Assembly: GCA_021732485.1 (NCBI GenBank)
Contig: JAKFUV010000009.1
Coordinates: 372,001 to 436,000, forward strand
Origin: Hyphomicrobium sp.
Lineage (GTDB): Bacteria > Pseudomonadota > Alphaproteobacteria > Rhizobiales > Hyphomicrobiaceae
Length of the DNA: 64,000 nt
Direction: 5' to 3'
In this document: one piece after another, positions 1-8,277 of the stretch
Position numbering within the stretch: the first letter of the stretch is position 1
Layout: every line of letters begins with the position of its first letter
The notes under the pieces: model-generated
Told to the model about the DNA's origin: nothing
Database searches by the model: none
The model's input: only the letters and a program-made list of their open reading frames with translations
Made by a program: the position numbers and the translations under genes

Positions 1-797
1 CGCAGGCGGCCTTGCGTTTGGCTTTGCAAGACTGGCCGCATGATGATGTGCGAGCGTTCATCAATCGCCACTATCCGAGCTATTGGCTGCGCACCGACAC
101 CGAGACGCAAGTCGAGCATGCCTTGCTGCTGCGGGATTCTTCAGCCAACGCGAAAAAACTGGCAACGCGCGTTAAAACGAATTCTTTCGCCGCCATCACT
201 GAATTGACGGTCTTTGCCCCGAACCATCCTCGGCTGCTGGCACTCTTTGCTGGCGCATGTGCGGCGGCGGGATCGAATATCGCCGGCGCCCACATCATGA
301 CCACGCGCGACGGGTATGCTCTCGATACGTTTTTGCTCAATCGCGAATTCGTACATGACGATGACGAAATGCGCCGTGCCCGCAAAATCGGTGATACAAT
401 CGATCGCCTGCTCAACGGCGAACATCGGCTCGCGACGCTTTTGCAAAAGCGCCGGGTCGGTCAACGGCGCGCTGACGCGTTCGTTGTTGAGCCGGAGGTG
501 TTGATCAACAACGCTTTGTCGGAGCGCTTGACGGTCGTCGAAGTTTCGGGGCGCGATCGTCCTGGGTTGCTGTACGATTTGACCAGTGCCCTGTCGGATT
601 TGCTGTTGGATATCACGTCAGCGCACATTACGACATTTGGTGAGAAGGCTGTCGACGTTTTCTACGTCACCGACTTGACGGGCAAGCAAATCATCAGTGA
701 GCCGCGGCAAGCGGCGATCAAAAACCGGCTGTTGAGTGTGCTCAGCGAAGCCGAATTGACGGCCTCGTCGACGCAGACCTCCGCGATAAAACTCTGA
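1..797 (+). CDS. glnD: Bifunctional PII uridylyltransferase/uridylyl-removing enzyme, C-terminal part
   Basis: The reading frame is open at the left edge, so only the last ~265 codons are present; the nucleotidyltransferase and HD domains lie upstream of the window. Two ACT domains are visible. The first is around the segment AAITELTVFAPNHPRLLALF (about bases 190-340), the second around LTVVEVSGRDRPGLLYDLTS (about 525-680). In this family the ACT pair senses glutamine and decides whether PII proteins are uridylylated or deuridylylated, which controls nitrogen assimilation. The gene is followed after 49 bases by murJ, as in many Rhizobiales. The leftmost TTG-initiated frame is not the true start because coding continues upstream in frame. 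Identification is firm. Confidence 0.95.
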   Translation, partial: QAALRLALQDWPHDDVRAFINRHYPSYWLRTDTETQVEHALLLRDSSANAKKLATRVKTNSFAAITELTVFAPNHPRLLALFAGACAAAGSNIAGAHIMTTRDGYALDTFLLNREFVHDDDEMRRARKIGDTIDRLLNGEHRLATLLQKRRVGQRRADAFVVEPEVLINNALSERLTVVEVSGRDRPGLLYDLTSALSDLLLDITSAHITTFGEKAVDVFYVTDLTGKQIISEPRQAAIKNRLLSVLSEAELTASSTQTSAIKL

Positions 798-846
798 TGA
801 CGATCGCCTTCCCGCCAGCTTTTAAAACAGATACCTCAGAACTGAT

Positions 847-2427
847 ATGAAACTTTACCGATCCTTCGCGACCGTCGGCGGCCTGACGCTTCTCAGCCGC
901 GTGTTTGGATTCGCGCGCGATATCCTGATCGCCGCGACGCTCGGTTCGGGATGGGTAGCTGACGCGTTCGTCGTCGCGTTCCGGTTTCCGAACTTGTTTC
1001 GCCGGCTGTTTGGCGAGGGCGCATTCAATTCGGCGTTTGTGCCAATTTTCGCCAAGAAGATCGAAGGCGAAGGTCACGAAGCGGCGCGAAGTTTTGCCGA
1101 GGATGCCATGGCCGGCCTGTTTTTCGTGCTGGTAATCCTGACGATCCTTGCCGAAATTGCCATGCCTTTTCTGATGTACGGATTAGCGCCCGGCTTCGAT
1201 GTCCAGCCTGAGAAATTCGACCTCGCGGTTCTGCTGACACGCATCACGATGCCCTATCTCCTCTGCATGTCGATGGTGGCGTTGATGTCGGGAGCTTTGA
1301 ATTCCGTCGGGCGTTTCGCCGAGAGTTCATCGGTGTCGATCGTCCTCAACGTCGCCATGATGGTTGCAACGCTGATCTCGCTTTGGATCGGCTACTCCGC
1401 TGGCCCGGAGGCGGGCGTTATTCAGGCCTGGGGCGTCTTCGTCGCCGGCATACTGCAATTGCTATTGTTGATGTGGGGCATGAAGCGCGCCGGGCTGTCG
1501 CTGAAACTAAAGCGTCCGCGCATGACGGACGATATCCGCCATCTTCTCAAGCTTGGCGTCCCGGGCATCGTTTCCGGCGGCGTCACCCAGATCAACATTG
1601 CCATCGGTACGGTGATCGCGTCGCTGCAAGCCGGCGCCGTTTCGCATCTGTATTACGCCGATCGCATTTACGAGCTGCCGCTGGCCATTGTTGGCATCGC
1701 CGTCGGCGTCGTCTTGCTCCCCGATGTCGCCCGGCATCTGCGAGCCGGCAACGAGGCGGCCGTGATGGATAGCCAGAACCGCTCGCTTGAATTTGCGATG
1801 ATGCTAACGGTACCGGCGGCCTTGGCGTTGGCTGTGATGCCGGAACAGATCGTCCGAGTGCTGTTCGAGCGCGGGGCGTTCAATGCAGCCGATACGGCGT
1901 CGACGTCGGCGCTGCTGCAGATTTTCGCGCTCGGGCTGCCGGCATTCGTGCTCATTAAAGTTTTCTCGCCAGCGTATTTTGCCCGCGAAGATACCAGAAC
2001 GCCGATGCGATACGCGGCTGTCAGTTTGACCGTCAATACTATCGGGTCGATCGTGCTGTTCTTTTTATTTCGCCACCTCGGTTTTCTGCCGCAGCTTGGA
2101 ATTGCCATCGCGACGACGATCGGCGGGTGGTTGAACGCGTGGCTGCTGTGGGCGACATTGCGACGTCGCGGCGCATTTGTTCTGGACGCTCGACTAAAGC
2201 GAAACTTGCCGCTCATCGCAGGCGCCAGTGCCGCGATGGCGATCGTTCTCGTCGGCACGCTTCAAGTCATGGCCCCGTATTTCGATCGCGGGCAGAGTTT
2301 CTTCGTCAAGACGACAGCACTCGCAGCTATTGTCGGTGTCGGGCTTGCGGTATTTGCATCGGTGATCCTCGCTACCGGCGTCATGTCGGCTGATCAGCTC
2401 GCCCGGTTCACGCGCCGTAAAGGTTAG
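847..2427 (+). CDS. murJ: Lipid II flippase MurJ (MviN)
   Basis: The 526-residue polytopic membrane protein has the MurJ/MviN N-terminus (TVGGLTLLSRVFGFARDILI) and the conserved stretch RLFGEGAFNSAFVPIF near residues 58-73. MurJ flips the undecaprenyl-linked peptidoglycan precursor lipid II across the inner membrane and is usually essential. About fourteen hydrophobic helices can be traced along the sequence, matching the MOP exporter fold. The ATG at 847 directly precedes the conserved N-terminus, so the start is comfortable. It lies between glnD and trpS on the same strand with short gaps, and may be co-transcribed with glnD. Length is normal for the family. Confidence 0.96.
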   Translation: MKLYRSFATVGGLTLLSRVFGFARDILIAATLGSGWVADAFVVAFRFPNLFRRLFGEGAFNSAFVPIFAKKIEGEGHEAARSFAEDAMAGLFFVLVILTILAEIAMPFLMYGLAPGFDVQPEKFDLAVLLTRITMPYLLCMSMVALMSGALNSVGRFAESSSVSIVLNVAMMVATLISLWIGYSAGPEAGVIQAWGVFVAGILQLLLLMWGMKRAGLSLKLKRPRMTDDIRHLLKLGVPGIVSGGVTQINIAIGTVIASLQAGAVSHLYYADRIYELPLAIVGIAVGVVLLPDVARHLRAGNEAAVMDSQNRSLEFAMMLTVPAALALAVMPEQIVRVLFERGAFNAADTASTSALLQIFALGLPAFVLIKVFSPAYFAREDTRTPMRYAAVSLTVNTIGSIVLFFLFRHLGFLPQLGIAIATTIGGWLNAWLLWATLRRRGAFVLDARLKRNLPLIAGASAAMAIVLVGTLQVMAPYFDRGQSFFVKTTALAAIVGVGLAVFASVILATGVMSADQLARFTRRKG

Positions 2428-2520
2428 CTGAAAGCGGAAACGCTTGCTTGCCTACAACGGGCACGCGATAACCCGCGCCGGTTCACGGTCGAACCGTTCG
2501 CCAGCTATGAGATCGCTCCA

Positions 2521-3576
2521 ATGCAAATCGAGCCGCGGGTATTTTCGGGCATGCAGCCGACGGGCAGCCTGCATCTTGGCAATTATCTCGGTGCGATGAT
2601 CAACTGGATCAAGATGCAGGAAACGCACGCCTGCATCTACTGCGTCGTCGATTTACACGCGATCACCGTCTGGCAAGATCCGGCTGAATTGCGCAGCGCT
2701 ATCCGCCAAGTCACGGCCGCCTACATCGCAGCCGGCCTCGATCCCAAAAAGAGCATCCTGTTCAACCAATCTCAGGTTGCCGCGCACGCTGAGCTGGCGT
2801 GGATCTTCAATTGCGTCGCGCGGCTTGGATGGCTCAACCGCATGACGCAATTCAAGGAGAAGGCCGGCAAGGATCGTGAGCAGGCATCCGTCGGTCTTTA
2901 CGCCTATCCAAATCTGATGGCGGCCGACATTCTTGTCTACCGCGCCACGCATGTCCCGGTCGGCGACGACCAAAAACAGCACCTCGAACTTGCCCGCGAC
3001 ATTGCACAAAAGTTCAACAATGATTTTCGCGATCAGATCATCGCACATGGCTATCGCGACGGCGTATTCTTCCCGCAGCCGGAACCGGTCATCACAGGAC
3101 CGGCGACACGGGTGATGAGTTTGCGTGACGGCACAAAGAAAATGTCGAAATCGGACCCATCGGATTTATCGCGCATCAGCCTGACGGATTCCGACGACAT
3201 CATCGCCGACAAGATCAAGCGCGCAAAAACCGATGCAGAACCGCTGCCGAATACTGTCGAAGAAATGGCCAAGCGCCCTGAAATCGATAATCTCGTGGGG
3301 ATATACGCGGCGTTGGCGGACACGTCGAAGGACGCCGCGTTCAATTTGCTGCTCGCGACATCGACAGACGGTCCAAGCTTATTCACGGGTTTCAAACGCA
3401 ACCTGACCGACGCAGCTATCGCCAAGCTTGGACCGATTCGCTCCGAAATCATCCGTCTGATGGACGATCCTGTCGAGATCGATAAAGTGCTCGCGAACGG
3501 CGCTGAGCGCGCCCGCGCGCTCGCAGCGCCGGTCATGGATCAAGTCAAAGACATCGTCGGCTTGATCCGTTCCTGA
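2521..3576 (+). CDS. trpS: Tryptophanyl-tRNA synthetase
   Basis: The 351-residue class I aminoacyl-tRNA synthetase charges tRNA-Trp with tryptophan in the cytoplasm. The HIGH-type motif appears as [13 protein letters not shown] (residues ~13-25) and the KMSKS loop as [10 protein letters not shown] (about residues 206-215). The tryptophan-specific segment [18 protein letters not shown] lies between them. The ATG at 2521 gives an N-terminus ([16 protein letters not shown]) that aligns with the family start. It follows murJ by 93 bases, an order seen in relatives. Length is normal for a bacterial TrpRS. Confidence 0.97.
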   Translation: MQIEPRVFSGMQPTGSLHLGNYLGAMINWIKMQETHACIYCVVDLHAITVWQDPAELRSAIRQVTAAYIAAGLDPKKSILFNQSQVAAHAELAWIFNCVARLGWLNRMTQFKEKAGKDREQASVGLYAYPNLMAADILVYRATHVPVGDDQKQHLELARDIAQKFNNDFRDQIIAHGYRDGVFFPQPEPVITGPATRVMSLRDGTKKMSKSDPSDLSRISLTDSDDIIADKIKRAKTDAEPLPNTVEEMAKRPEIDNLVGIYAALADTSKDAAFNLLLATSTDGPSLFTGFKRNLTDAAIAKLGPIRSEIIRLMDDPVEIDKVLANGAERARALAAPVMDQVKDIVGLIRS

Positions 3577-3643
3577 TGATGGTCATACTTGGTTGCAAGC
3601 GCAGGGTCGGCCCCAGTCGCAAGGCATGGTCGGGAATCGCAGC

Positions 3644-4153
3644 ATGTCGACAATGAAACCGCGCCGCTCATTCGAAACCGGACATCGCCGGAAGTTTCTG
3701 CTGGTCGTCGACGAGAGCAGCGAAGTCGAGAGCGCATTGTATTACGCCGCCAGCCGCATCCAGCGTTCGAGCGGCTCTCTCGTTTTGCTCTACGTGATTG
3801 AGCCGGGCGACTATCAGCACTGGGCGGGCGTCCGCCAAGTGCAGATCGAGGAAGAGACGGTGAAGGCCAAGGCGCTGTTCCGGTTGTTCCGCCGCAAGCT
3901 GCAACTGGCCGGTTTTGAACATCTGGACGTCGAGGACGTGATTCGCGAGGGCGACCCCGCGGAAGAAATCGTCGCGCAGATTGCCGAGGATGAAGACGTC
4001 GCCATCCTTGTGCTCGGTGCAGCGGTCGACGCCGTCGGGCCTGGGCCGCTCGTCGCCTCGCTGGCGGCCGGCAAAATGTCCGGCGGATTTCCGGTGCCAG
4101 TCACGGTCGTCCCGGGGCAATTGTCGTTGGACGATATCAAGGCACTAGCCTAA
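3644..4153 (+). CDS. Universal stress protein (UspA family)
   Basis: The protein of about 169 residues has a UspA alpha/beta fold: a start strand KFLLVVDESSEVESALYYAA, a central VLLYVIEPGD strand and a late VAILVLGAA strand. Usp proteins bind ATP or dimerise and help cells tolerate stress; the exact role here is unknown. The usual G-x2-G-x9-G(S/T) ATP loop is poorly matched after VLGAAVDAVGPGP, so ATP binding is doubtful. The frame stays open upstream to a TTG at 3593 and an ATG at 3626; I chose the ATG at 3644 because it precedes the folded domain and has a weak GGGA upstream. The start is uncertain. It sits 67 bases after trpS on the same strand. Confidence 0.8.
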   Translation: MSTMKPRRSFETGHRRKFLLVVDESSEVESALYYAASRIQRSSGSLVLLYVIEPGDYQHWAGVRQVQIEEETVKAKALFRLFRRKLQLAGFEHLDVEDVIREGDPAEEIVAQIAEDEDVAILVLGAAVDAVGPGPLVASLAAGKMSGGFPVPVTVVPGQLSLDDIKALA

Positions 4154-4217
4154 GCGATGATCGGACGCGGCCGAATACCGGCGGCAAGGCATCGACATCG
4201 CGGAGTCGTTTTCCTAT

Positions 4218-4234
4218 ATTAGAAGAAGTCTAAT
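4218..4234. promoter_or_regulatory. Irr-box (ICE)-like palindrome upstream of the Nfu gene
   Basis: A perfect inverted repeat ATTAGA-N5-TCTAAT occurs 84 bases before the Nfu start codon. The rhizobial iron control element bound by Irr has, as I recall it, the form TTTAGAA-N3-TTCTAAA, and this site keeps 11 of those 14 positions. Irr itself is encoded in this window at 33676, and Fe-S assembly genes are typical Irr targets. Binding is inferred. Confidence 0.5.
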
Positions 4235-4318
4235 CGGGTGTACGCGTGGTTCTATCTCGACGGTTCGGGAAGAAGGCCATGGTCGCCGCCTCGTCCGGCC
4301 CAACACAGGAAGGGTGCC

Positions 4319-4873
4319 ATGTTCATCCAAACGGAAGCCACCCCTAACCCGGCGACCTTGAAGTTCATTCCAGGCAAATCGGTTTTGTCGGACGGGACTG
4401 CCGATTTTCGGTCGAAGACCGACGCTACGACATCGCCGTTGGCCGCGCGACTGTTTGAAATCTCGGGCGTCAATGGCGTTTTCCTCGGCTCCGATTTCAT
4501 TTCGGTGACGAAGGGCGACATCGAATGGCAACACCTCAAGCCAATGGTCCTCGGCGCGATCATGGAGCACTATATTTCTGGCGATACGGCCGCCGGCGAT
4601 GAAGGCTCTAATGATGTCGATGAGGGATCGTTCGATCCGGCTGACGCCGCCACTGTCGCGACCATCAAGGAATTGCTCGAAACGCGGGTCCGCCCGGCTG
4701 TGGCCCAGGACGGCGGCGACATCACATTCAGCGGCTTCAAACAAGGTATCGTTTATCTGCACATGCGCGGCGCCTGCGCTGGGTGCCCAAGTTCGACGGC
4801 AACCTTGCGTCACGGAATTGAGAATCTTCTCAAGCATTTCTGTCCCGACGTGCAAGGCGTGCAAGCCGTCTAA
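4319..4873 (+). CDS. nfuA: Nfu-type Fe-S cluster scaffold/carrier (NifU family)
   Basis: The 184-residue protein has an N-terminal Nfu_N domain beginning MFIQTEATPNPATLKFIPGK and a C-terminal NifU domain with the cluster-binding motif GACAGCPSS (Cys153 and Cys156). Such proteins receive an Fe-S cluster and pass it to apo-enzymes. The ATG at 4319 is preceded by AGGAAGGG at good spacing and matches the family N-terminus, so the longer upstream frame is rejected. An Irr-box-like palindrome lies in the 5' region, and a strong hairpin with a T-run follows the stop codon. The symbol is used loosely; the domain order resembles alphaproteobacterial Nfu rather than E. coli NfuA. Confidence 0.93.
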   Translation: MFIQTEATPNPATLKFIPGKSVLSDGTADFRSKTDATTSPLAARLFEISGVNGVFLGSDFISVTKGDIEWQHLKPMVLGAIMEHYISGDTAAGDEGSNDVDEGSFDPADAATVATIKELLETRVRPAVAQDGGDITFSGFKQGIVYLHMRGACAGCPSSTATLRHGIENLLKHFCPDVQGVQAV

Positions 4874-4895
4874 AAACAACTATTGTCCCTACAGA

Positions 4896-4925
4896 ACCCC
4901 GCCACTTCAGCGGGGTCCTTTTTTG
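4896..4925 (+). terminator. Rho-independent terminator after nfuA
   Basis: The arms ACCCCGC and GCGGGGT form a 7-bp stem with a 7-base loop, followed by CCTTTTTT. It lies 22 bases after the Nfu stop codon, so it probably ends the upstream transcript before the flavin reductase gene. Confidence 0.85.
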
Positions 4926-4963
4926 GCCCCCGGTTTTCATCACCCGAAATTGACGAGGATGTA

Positions 4964-5554
4964 ATGCACACTGCTCTCGATACCGCGACGCTGGATCAGC
5001 TTTTCAATTCCGCCCGCACGCACAATGCCTGGCAGGCAAAAGATGTGTCGGACGTTTTGCTGCGGCAGGTCGTTGATCTGGCAAAAATGGGACCGACGAG
5101 CGCTAACTGTTCGCCAGCCCGCATCGTTTTCGTCAAATCCGCCGAAGCCAAAGCCCGCCTCAAACCGCATCTGATGGAGGGCAACGTCGAAAAGACGATG
5201 GCGGCTCCGGTGACGGCGATTATTGGTACCGACTATCTCTTCTACAATCACCTGCCGAAACTCTTTCCACACGCCGATGCCAAGTCCTGGTTCACCGGCA
5301 ATAAGGAATTCGCGGACCTCGCGGCATTCCGCAACGGCAGTTTGCAGGGCGGATACTTTATTCTGGCTGCCCGCTCCGTTGGGCTCGATTGCGGACCTAT
5401 GTCGGGCTTCAATAATGCCGCGGTGGATGCCGAGTTTTTTGCCGGGACTGAGACAAAGTCGAATTTTCTCTGCAACTTGGGTTTTGGAGATCCTGCCGGA
5501 TTATACCCGCGTTCACCACGCTTTGCCTTCGACGAGATGGCACAGATCGTCTAG
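4964..5554 (+). CDS. Nitroreductase-family flavin reductase, RutE-like
   Basis: The 196-residue protein matches the RutE/HadB branch of nitroreductases. Characteristic stretches are [20 protein letters not shown], the FMN-contacting [15 protein letters not shown], and [20 protein letters not shown]. Relatives use FMN and NAD(P)H; RutE reduces malonic semialdehyde in pyrimidine breakdown, but many family members have other substrates and no other rut gene is nearby, so the substrate is left open. The ATG at 4964 has a GAGGAT upstream and follows the terminator of the nfu gene, indicating its own promoter region. The gene ends 13 bases before tsaB. Confidence 0.85.
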   Translation: MHTALDTATLDQLFNSARTHNAWQAKDVSDVLLRQVVDLAKMGPTSANCSPARIVFVKSAEAKARLKPHLMEGNVEKTMAAPVTAIIGTDYLFYNHLPKLFPHADAKSWFTGNKEFADLAAFRNGSLQGGYFILAARSVGLDCGPMSGFNNAAVDAEFFAGTETKSNFLCNLGFGDPAGLYPRSPRFAFDEMAQIV

Positions 5555-5567
5555 GCTTGGCGCCGGA

Positions 5568-6278
5568 ATGAACATTCTGGCTTTTGACACCTGTTTCGAT
5601 GCCTGCTCAGCCGCCGCTGGGCGTGGACTGCGCTCATTGACGCCGTCGATTGGCTTTGCGTTCGAGTCGATGGCGGTCGGTCATGCCGAACGCTTGATGC
5701 CAATGATCGATAGCGTGATGGCTGAAGCCGGTCTGTCGTTCGCAAACCTCGACCGGATCGCCGTCACCCATGGCCCGGGCACGTTCACAGGCACCCGCAT
5801 CGCTGTCGCGGCGGCGCGCGCACTGTCGCTTGCGACCGGCACCCCGATCGTGGCCGTCACTAGTTTGCGGCTCATGGCAATGAGCCCGAGCTTACCCTCA
5901 GGACGAGGCCAATCCATTGCCATCGCGACGGACGCGCGGCGTGGGGAATGCTACATGCAGATCATCGATCGCCACACCTTGAAAGCCGTTATGCCGCCGT
6001 GCCTCGTGCGTGTCGAAAACGCAGCGGACGTTCTCGGTCACGGTCCAATCGTTGTTGCCGGCTCCGGTGCTTTGGCGGTTGTTGAGCATGCGCGTCGCGC
6101 GGGCTGTGACGTAGAATATTTGAAGCCGGATTTGCTGCCAGACGCCGTCGATATGCTGTTTGCGGCCATGGACGAGCCACTCACCACGTCAGTTGAACCA
6201 GTGTACCTGCGGGCCCCTGACGCGAAGCCGCCGCAAGCGGATCGCTTTATCCGTTTTCGCGCCGGAGCCGGTTCATGA
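5568..6278 (+). CDS. tsaB: tRNA t6A biosynthesis protein TsaB
   Basis: The 236-residue ASKHA-fold protein begins MNILAFDTCFDACSAAAGRG and carries the hallmark VTHGPGTFTGTRIAVAAARA at about residues 64-83. TsaB works with TsaD, TsaE and TsaC to make N6-threonylcarbamoyladenosine at position 37 of ANN-decoding tRNAs. The frame is open upstream inside the preceding gene, but the ATG at 5568 gives the conserved N-terminus. Its last codons overlap the rimI start by four bases (ATGA), implying translational coupling. The tsaB-rimI pairing is widespread. Confidence 0.93.
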   Translation: MNILAFDTCFDACSAAAGRGLRSLTPSIGFAFESMAVGHAERLMPMIDSVMAEAGLSFANLDRIAVTHGPGTFTGTRIAVAAARALSLATGTPIVAVTSLRLMAMSPSLPSGRGQSIAIATDARRGECYMQIIDRHTLKAVMPPCLVRVENAADVLGHGPIVVAGSGALAVVEHARRAGCDVEYLKPDLLPDAVDMLFAAMDEPLTTSVEPVYLRAPDAKPPQADRFIRFRAGAGS

Positions 6279-6763
6279 GTTCAAACGTCACTCCGTTTCG
6301 CAACGTCAAGCATGTCAGCCTTCTATGGGCTGCCCCCGACCGTGCCGCCGAAATCGCAGCTTTGCATGCCCGCCTTTTCCAACCAGCTTGGGATGAAGCG
6401 GCCATCACGGCACTACTTGAGCATCCAGCCTCGACCTCATTGGTTGCCATCGCCGGCGATCCCAAACTTGCCGTCGGCTTTGTCATTGGCCAACTCGCGG
6501 CCGACGAAGCCGAGATCATTTCCGTCGGCGTCGCACCTGATTGGCAACGTGCAGGTCTCGGAAAACTCCTCGTCGAAGGGCTGGCCCGGGCGTCAAAGCG
6601 CGGAGACGCCAACCGGCTATTTCTGGAAGTCGCGGCCGATAACAACGCCGCGCTTGCACTTTATCGTAAACTTCATTTCGCCGAAACCGGTCGCCGCGCC
6701 CGCTATTATGAACGGCCAGGCGGAGCGGCTGTCGACGCGCTGGTTCTCGCTCTCAAGCTATAG
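6275..6763 (+). CDS. rimI: Ribosomal-protein-alanine N-acetyltransferase RimI-like (GNAT)
   Basis: The 162-residue GNAT-fold acetyltransferase has the acetyl-CoA loop QRAGLG at residues 91-96, preceded by the strand IISVGVAPDW and followed by FLEVAADNNAALALYRKLHF, the usual GNAT B region. In the model family it acetylates the N-terminal alanine of ribosomal protein S18. It overlaps tsaB by four bases and is placed exactly where rimI lies in related genomes. The substrate is assigned by context rather than by sequence alone. Confidence 0.88.
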   Translation: MSSNVTPFRNVKHVSLLWAAPDRAAEIAALHARLFQPAWDEAAITALLEHPASTSLVAIAGDPKLAVGFVIGQLAADEAEIISVGVAPDWQRAGLGKLLVEGLARASKRGDANRLFLEVAADNNAALALYRKLHFAETGRRARYYERPGGAAVDALVLALKL

Positions 6764-6854
6764 CGCGCTCGCCGTTATCGCGTGGCAATGGACGGCTGAG
6801 GCGACACTACCTATAACGCGGTGATCCTTTGCCAGATCGGAATGGCTGATTCCA

Positions 6855-7310
6855 ATGTCGACTGCGCGCCGCGAAAATTCGTCGCAAATCGAAGCTCGAT
6901 GTGCCGAGCATGGTCTGCGCATGACCGATCAGCGGCGCGTTATCGCGCGTGTCTTGTCACTGGCGCATGACCACCCAGACGTCGAGGAAGTCCATCGCCG
7001 TGCTCACGCCCTCGATTCCAAGATTTCGCTGTCGACAGTCTATCGCACACTGAAGATTTTTTCTTCCGTCGGCATCCTCGAGCGTCACGATTTCGGGCAC
7101 GGACGCGGCCGTTACGAGCCAGCTCCAGTGCATCACCACGATCATCTCGTCGACGTTGAAACGGGCCGGGTGATCGAATTTTCCAACACCGACATCGAAG
7201 CCCTGCAGGAGCGCATCGCTCGCGAACTCGGGTTTCGACTGGTCGGTCACCGACTTGAACTTTATGGCGTACCGCTGCCAAAGCGAAAATCGTCGGCTCG
7301 CAACGACTGA
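6855..7310 (+). CDS. Fur-family metal-dependent repressor (Mur/Fur)
   Basis: The 151-residue protein has a winged helix with the recognition helix SLSTVYRTLKIF (residues 59-70) and a His-rich metal site PVHHHDHLVD (HHHDH at 93-97). The family represses metal uptake or iron genes when charged with Fe(II) or Mn(II). In Rhizobiales the orthologue at this position, before plsC and miaB, usually acts as the manganese regulator Mur; which metal it senses cannot be read from sequence. It lacks the C-terminal CxxC zinc pair of E. coli Fur. The ATG at 6855 gives a short N-terminal extension before the fold. A second Fur-family gene, irr, lies at 33676. Confidence 0.9.
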   Translation: MSTARRENSSQIEARCAEHGLRMTDQRRVIARVLSLAHDHPDVEEVHRRAHALDSKISLSTVYRTLKIFSSVGILERHDFGHGRGRYEPAPVHHHDHLVDVETGRVIEFSNTDIEALQERIARELGFRLVGHRLELYGVPLPKRKSSARND

Positions 7311-7326
7311 TGGACAAGCCCGGTCT

Positions 7327-8214
7327 ATGGGAACGGTTCGCGCCACTGCGGCCTTGACGGCATTTTTTGCTCTGACTGTTCCGTTGATGCCGGTGCAGGC
7401 CATGCTCGTCAGGGTCGCGCCAAAAAGTGCGCGCAGATTTCCTCATTGGTACCATCGGCAGGTGTGCCGTATCCTCGGAATCACGTTGCTGATCGAGGGC
7501 GCCGTCGATCGCGATCTGCCGGTGCTGCTCGTTTGCAATCATACGTCATGGCTCGATATTCCGGTGCTGTCGGCGCTAGCGCCCGTTTCGTTCGTTGCCA
7601 AAAAGGAAATCGGCGGCTGGCCATTCGTGTCGTCATTGGCGCGTCTGCAACAAACCGTTTTCGTCGATCGCACGCGGCGCTTGGCCGCCGGAGACTCAGC
7701 CGATGAGATCAGTGAGCGGCTGGCGCGGGGCGACACCATCGTGCTGTTTGCGGAGGGGACGTCCAGCGACGGCAATCGCGTGCTGCCGTTCAAGACGTCT
7801 TTGTTCGGGGCGGTGATGGGGCGTGGCGCTGCAACGCCGATATCGTTGAATGCTGCCGTCGCAGTTCAAACGGCGGCAGTCGTCTACACCCACCGGCGCG
7901 GTCTACCGGTGTCACGCGCTGAGCGATCGAGCCTTGCCTGGTACGGCGACATGGACATGCAGTCGCATGCCTGGAATGTCTTGAAGGCCGGACCGTTAAC
8001 CGTCACCATTCGCGTGGGTGCGCCGGTCCCGCTAAGCAGTTTTGCCGATCGTAAGGAATTGGCTATCAAGACCGAACGCGAAGTTCGTCTCGCCGTGCAT
8101 GGCATTTTACGCGGCCGGCCCGAAGATAGAACGCTTGAACCGGTCGATCCCGATCCAGAAAAACGCAGGGCACTTAGGTCTCAGCCGAAATCCACCAGCG
8201 AAAAGTGGACATGA
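7327..8214 (+). CDS. plsC: 1-acyl-sn-glycerol-3-phosphate acyltransferase
   Basis: The 295-residue protein has the acyltransferase signature H-x4-D as NHTSWLD (His72, Asp77), and the substrate motif FAEGTSSDGNRVLPFKTSLF beginning near residue 141. It transfers an acyl chain to lysophosphatidic acid to make phosphatidic acid at the inner membrane. A hydrophobic N-terminal segment (ALTAFFALTVPLMPVQAML) is present. The frame is open back into the fur-like gene; I chose the ATG at 7327 because it is the first downstream of that stop codon. The C-terminal ~30 residues are charged and probably disordered. Gene order supports the call. Confidence 0.92.
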   Translation: MGTVRATAALTAFFALTVPLMPVQAMLVRVAPKSARRFPHWYHRQVCRILGITLLIEGAVDRDLPVLLVCNHTSWLDIPVLSALAPVSFVAKKEIGGWPFVSSLARLQQTVFVDRTRRLAAGDSADEISERLARGDTIVLFAEGTSSDGNRVLPFKTSLFGAVMGRGAATPISLNAAVAVQTAAVVYTHRRGLPVSRAERSSLAWYGDMDMQSHAWNVLKAGPLTVTIRVGAPVPLSSFADRKELAIKTEREVRLAVHGILRGRPEDRTLEPVDPDPEKRRALRSQPKSTSEKWT

Positions 8215-8277
8215 TGATCCGCCACCGTGCTATGCGGCACGGGAGTTTTTCATGCCGCACGATAAACGGATCCGCCG

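Noticed and set aside
1668-2258. 196-codon minus-strand frame
   Set aside because: It is antisense to murJ and shows no family signature.
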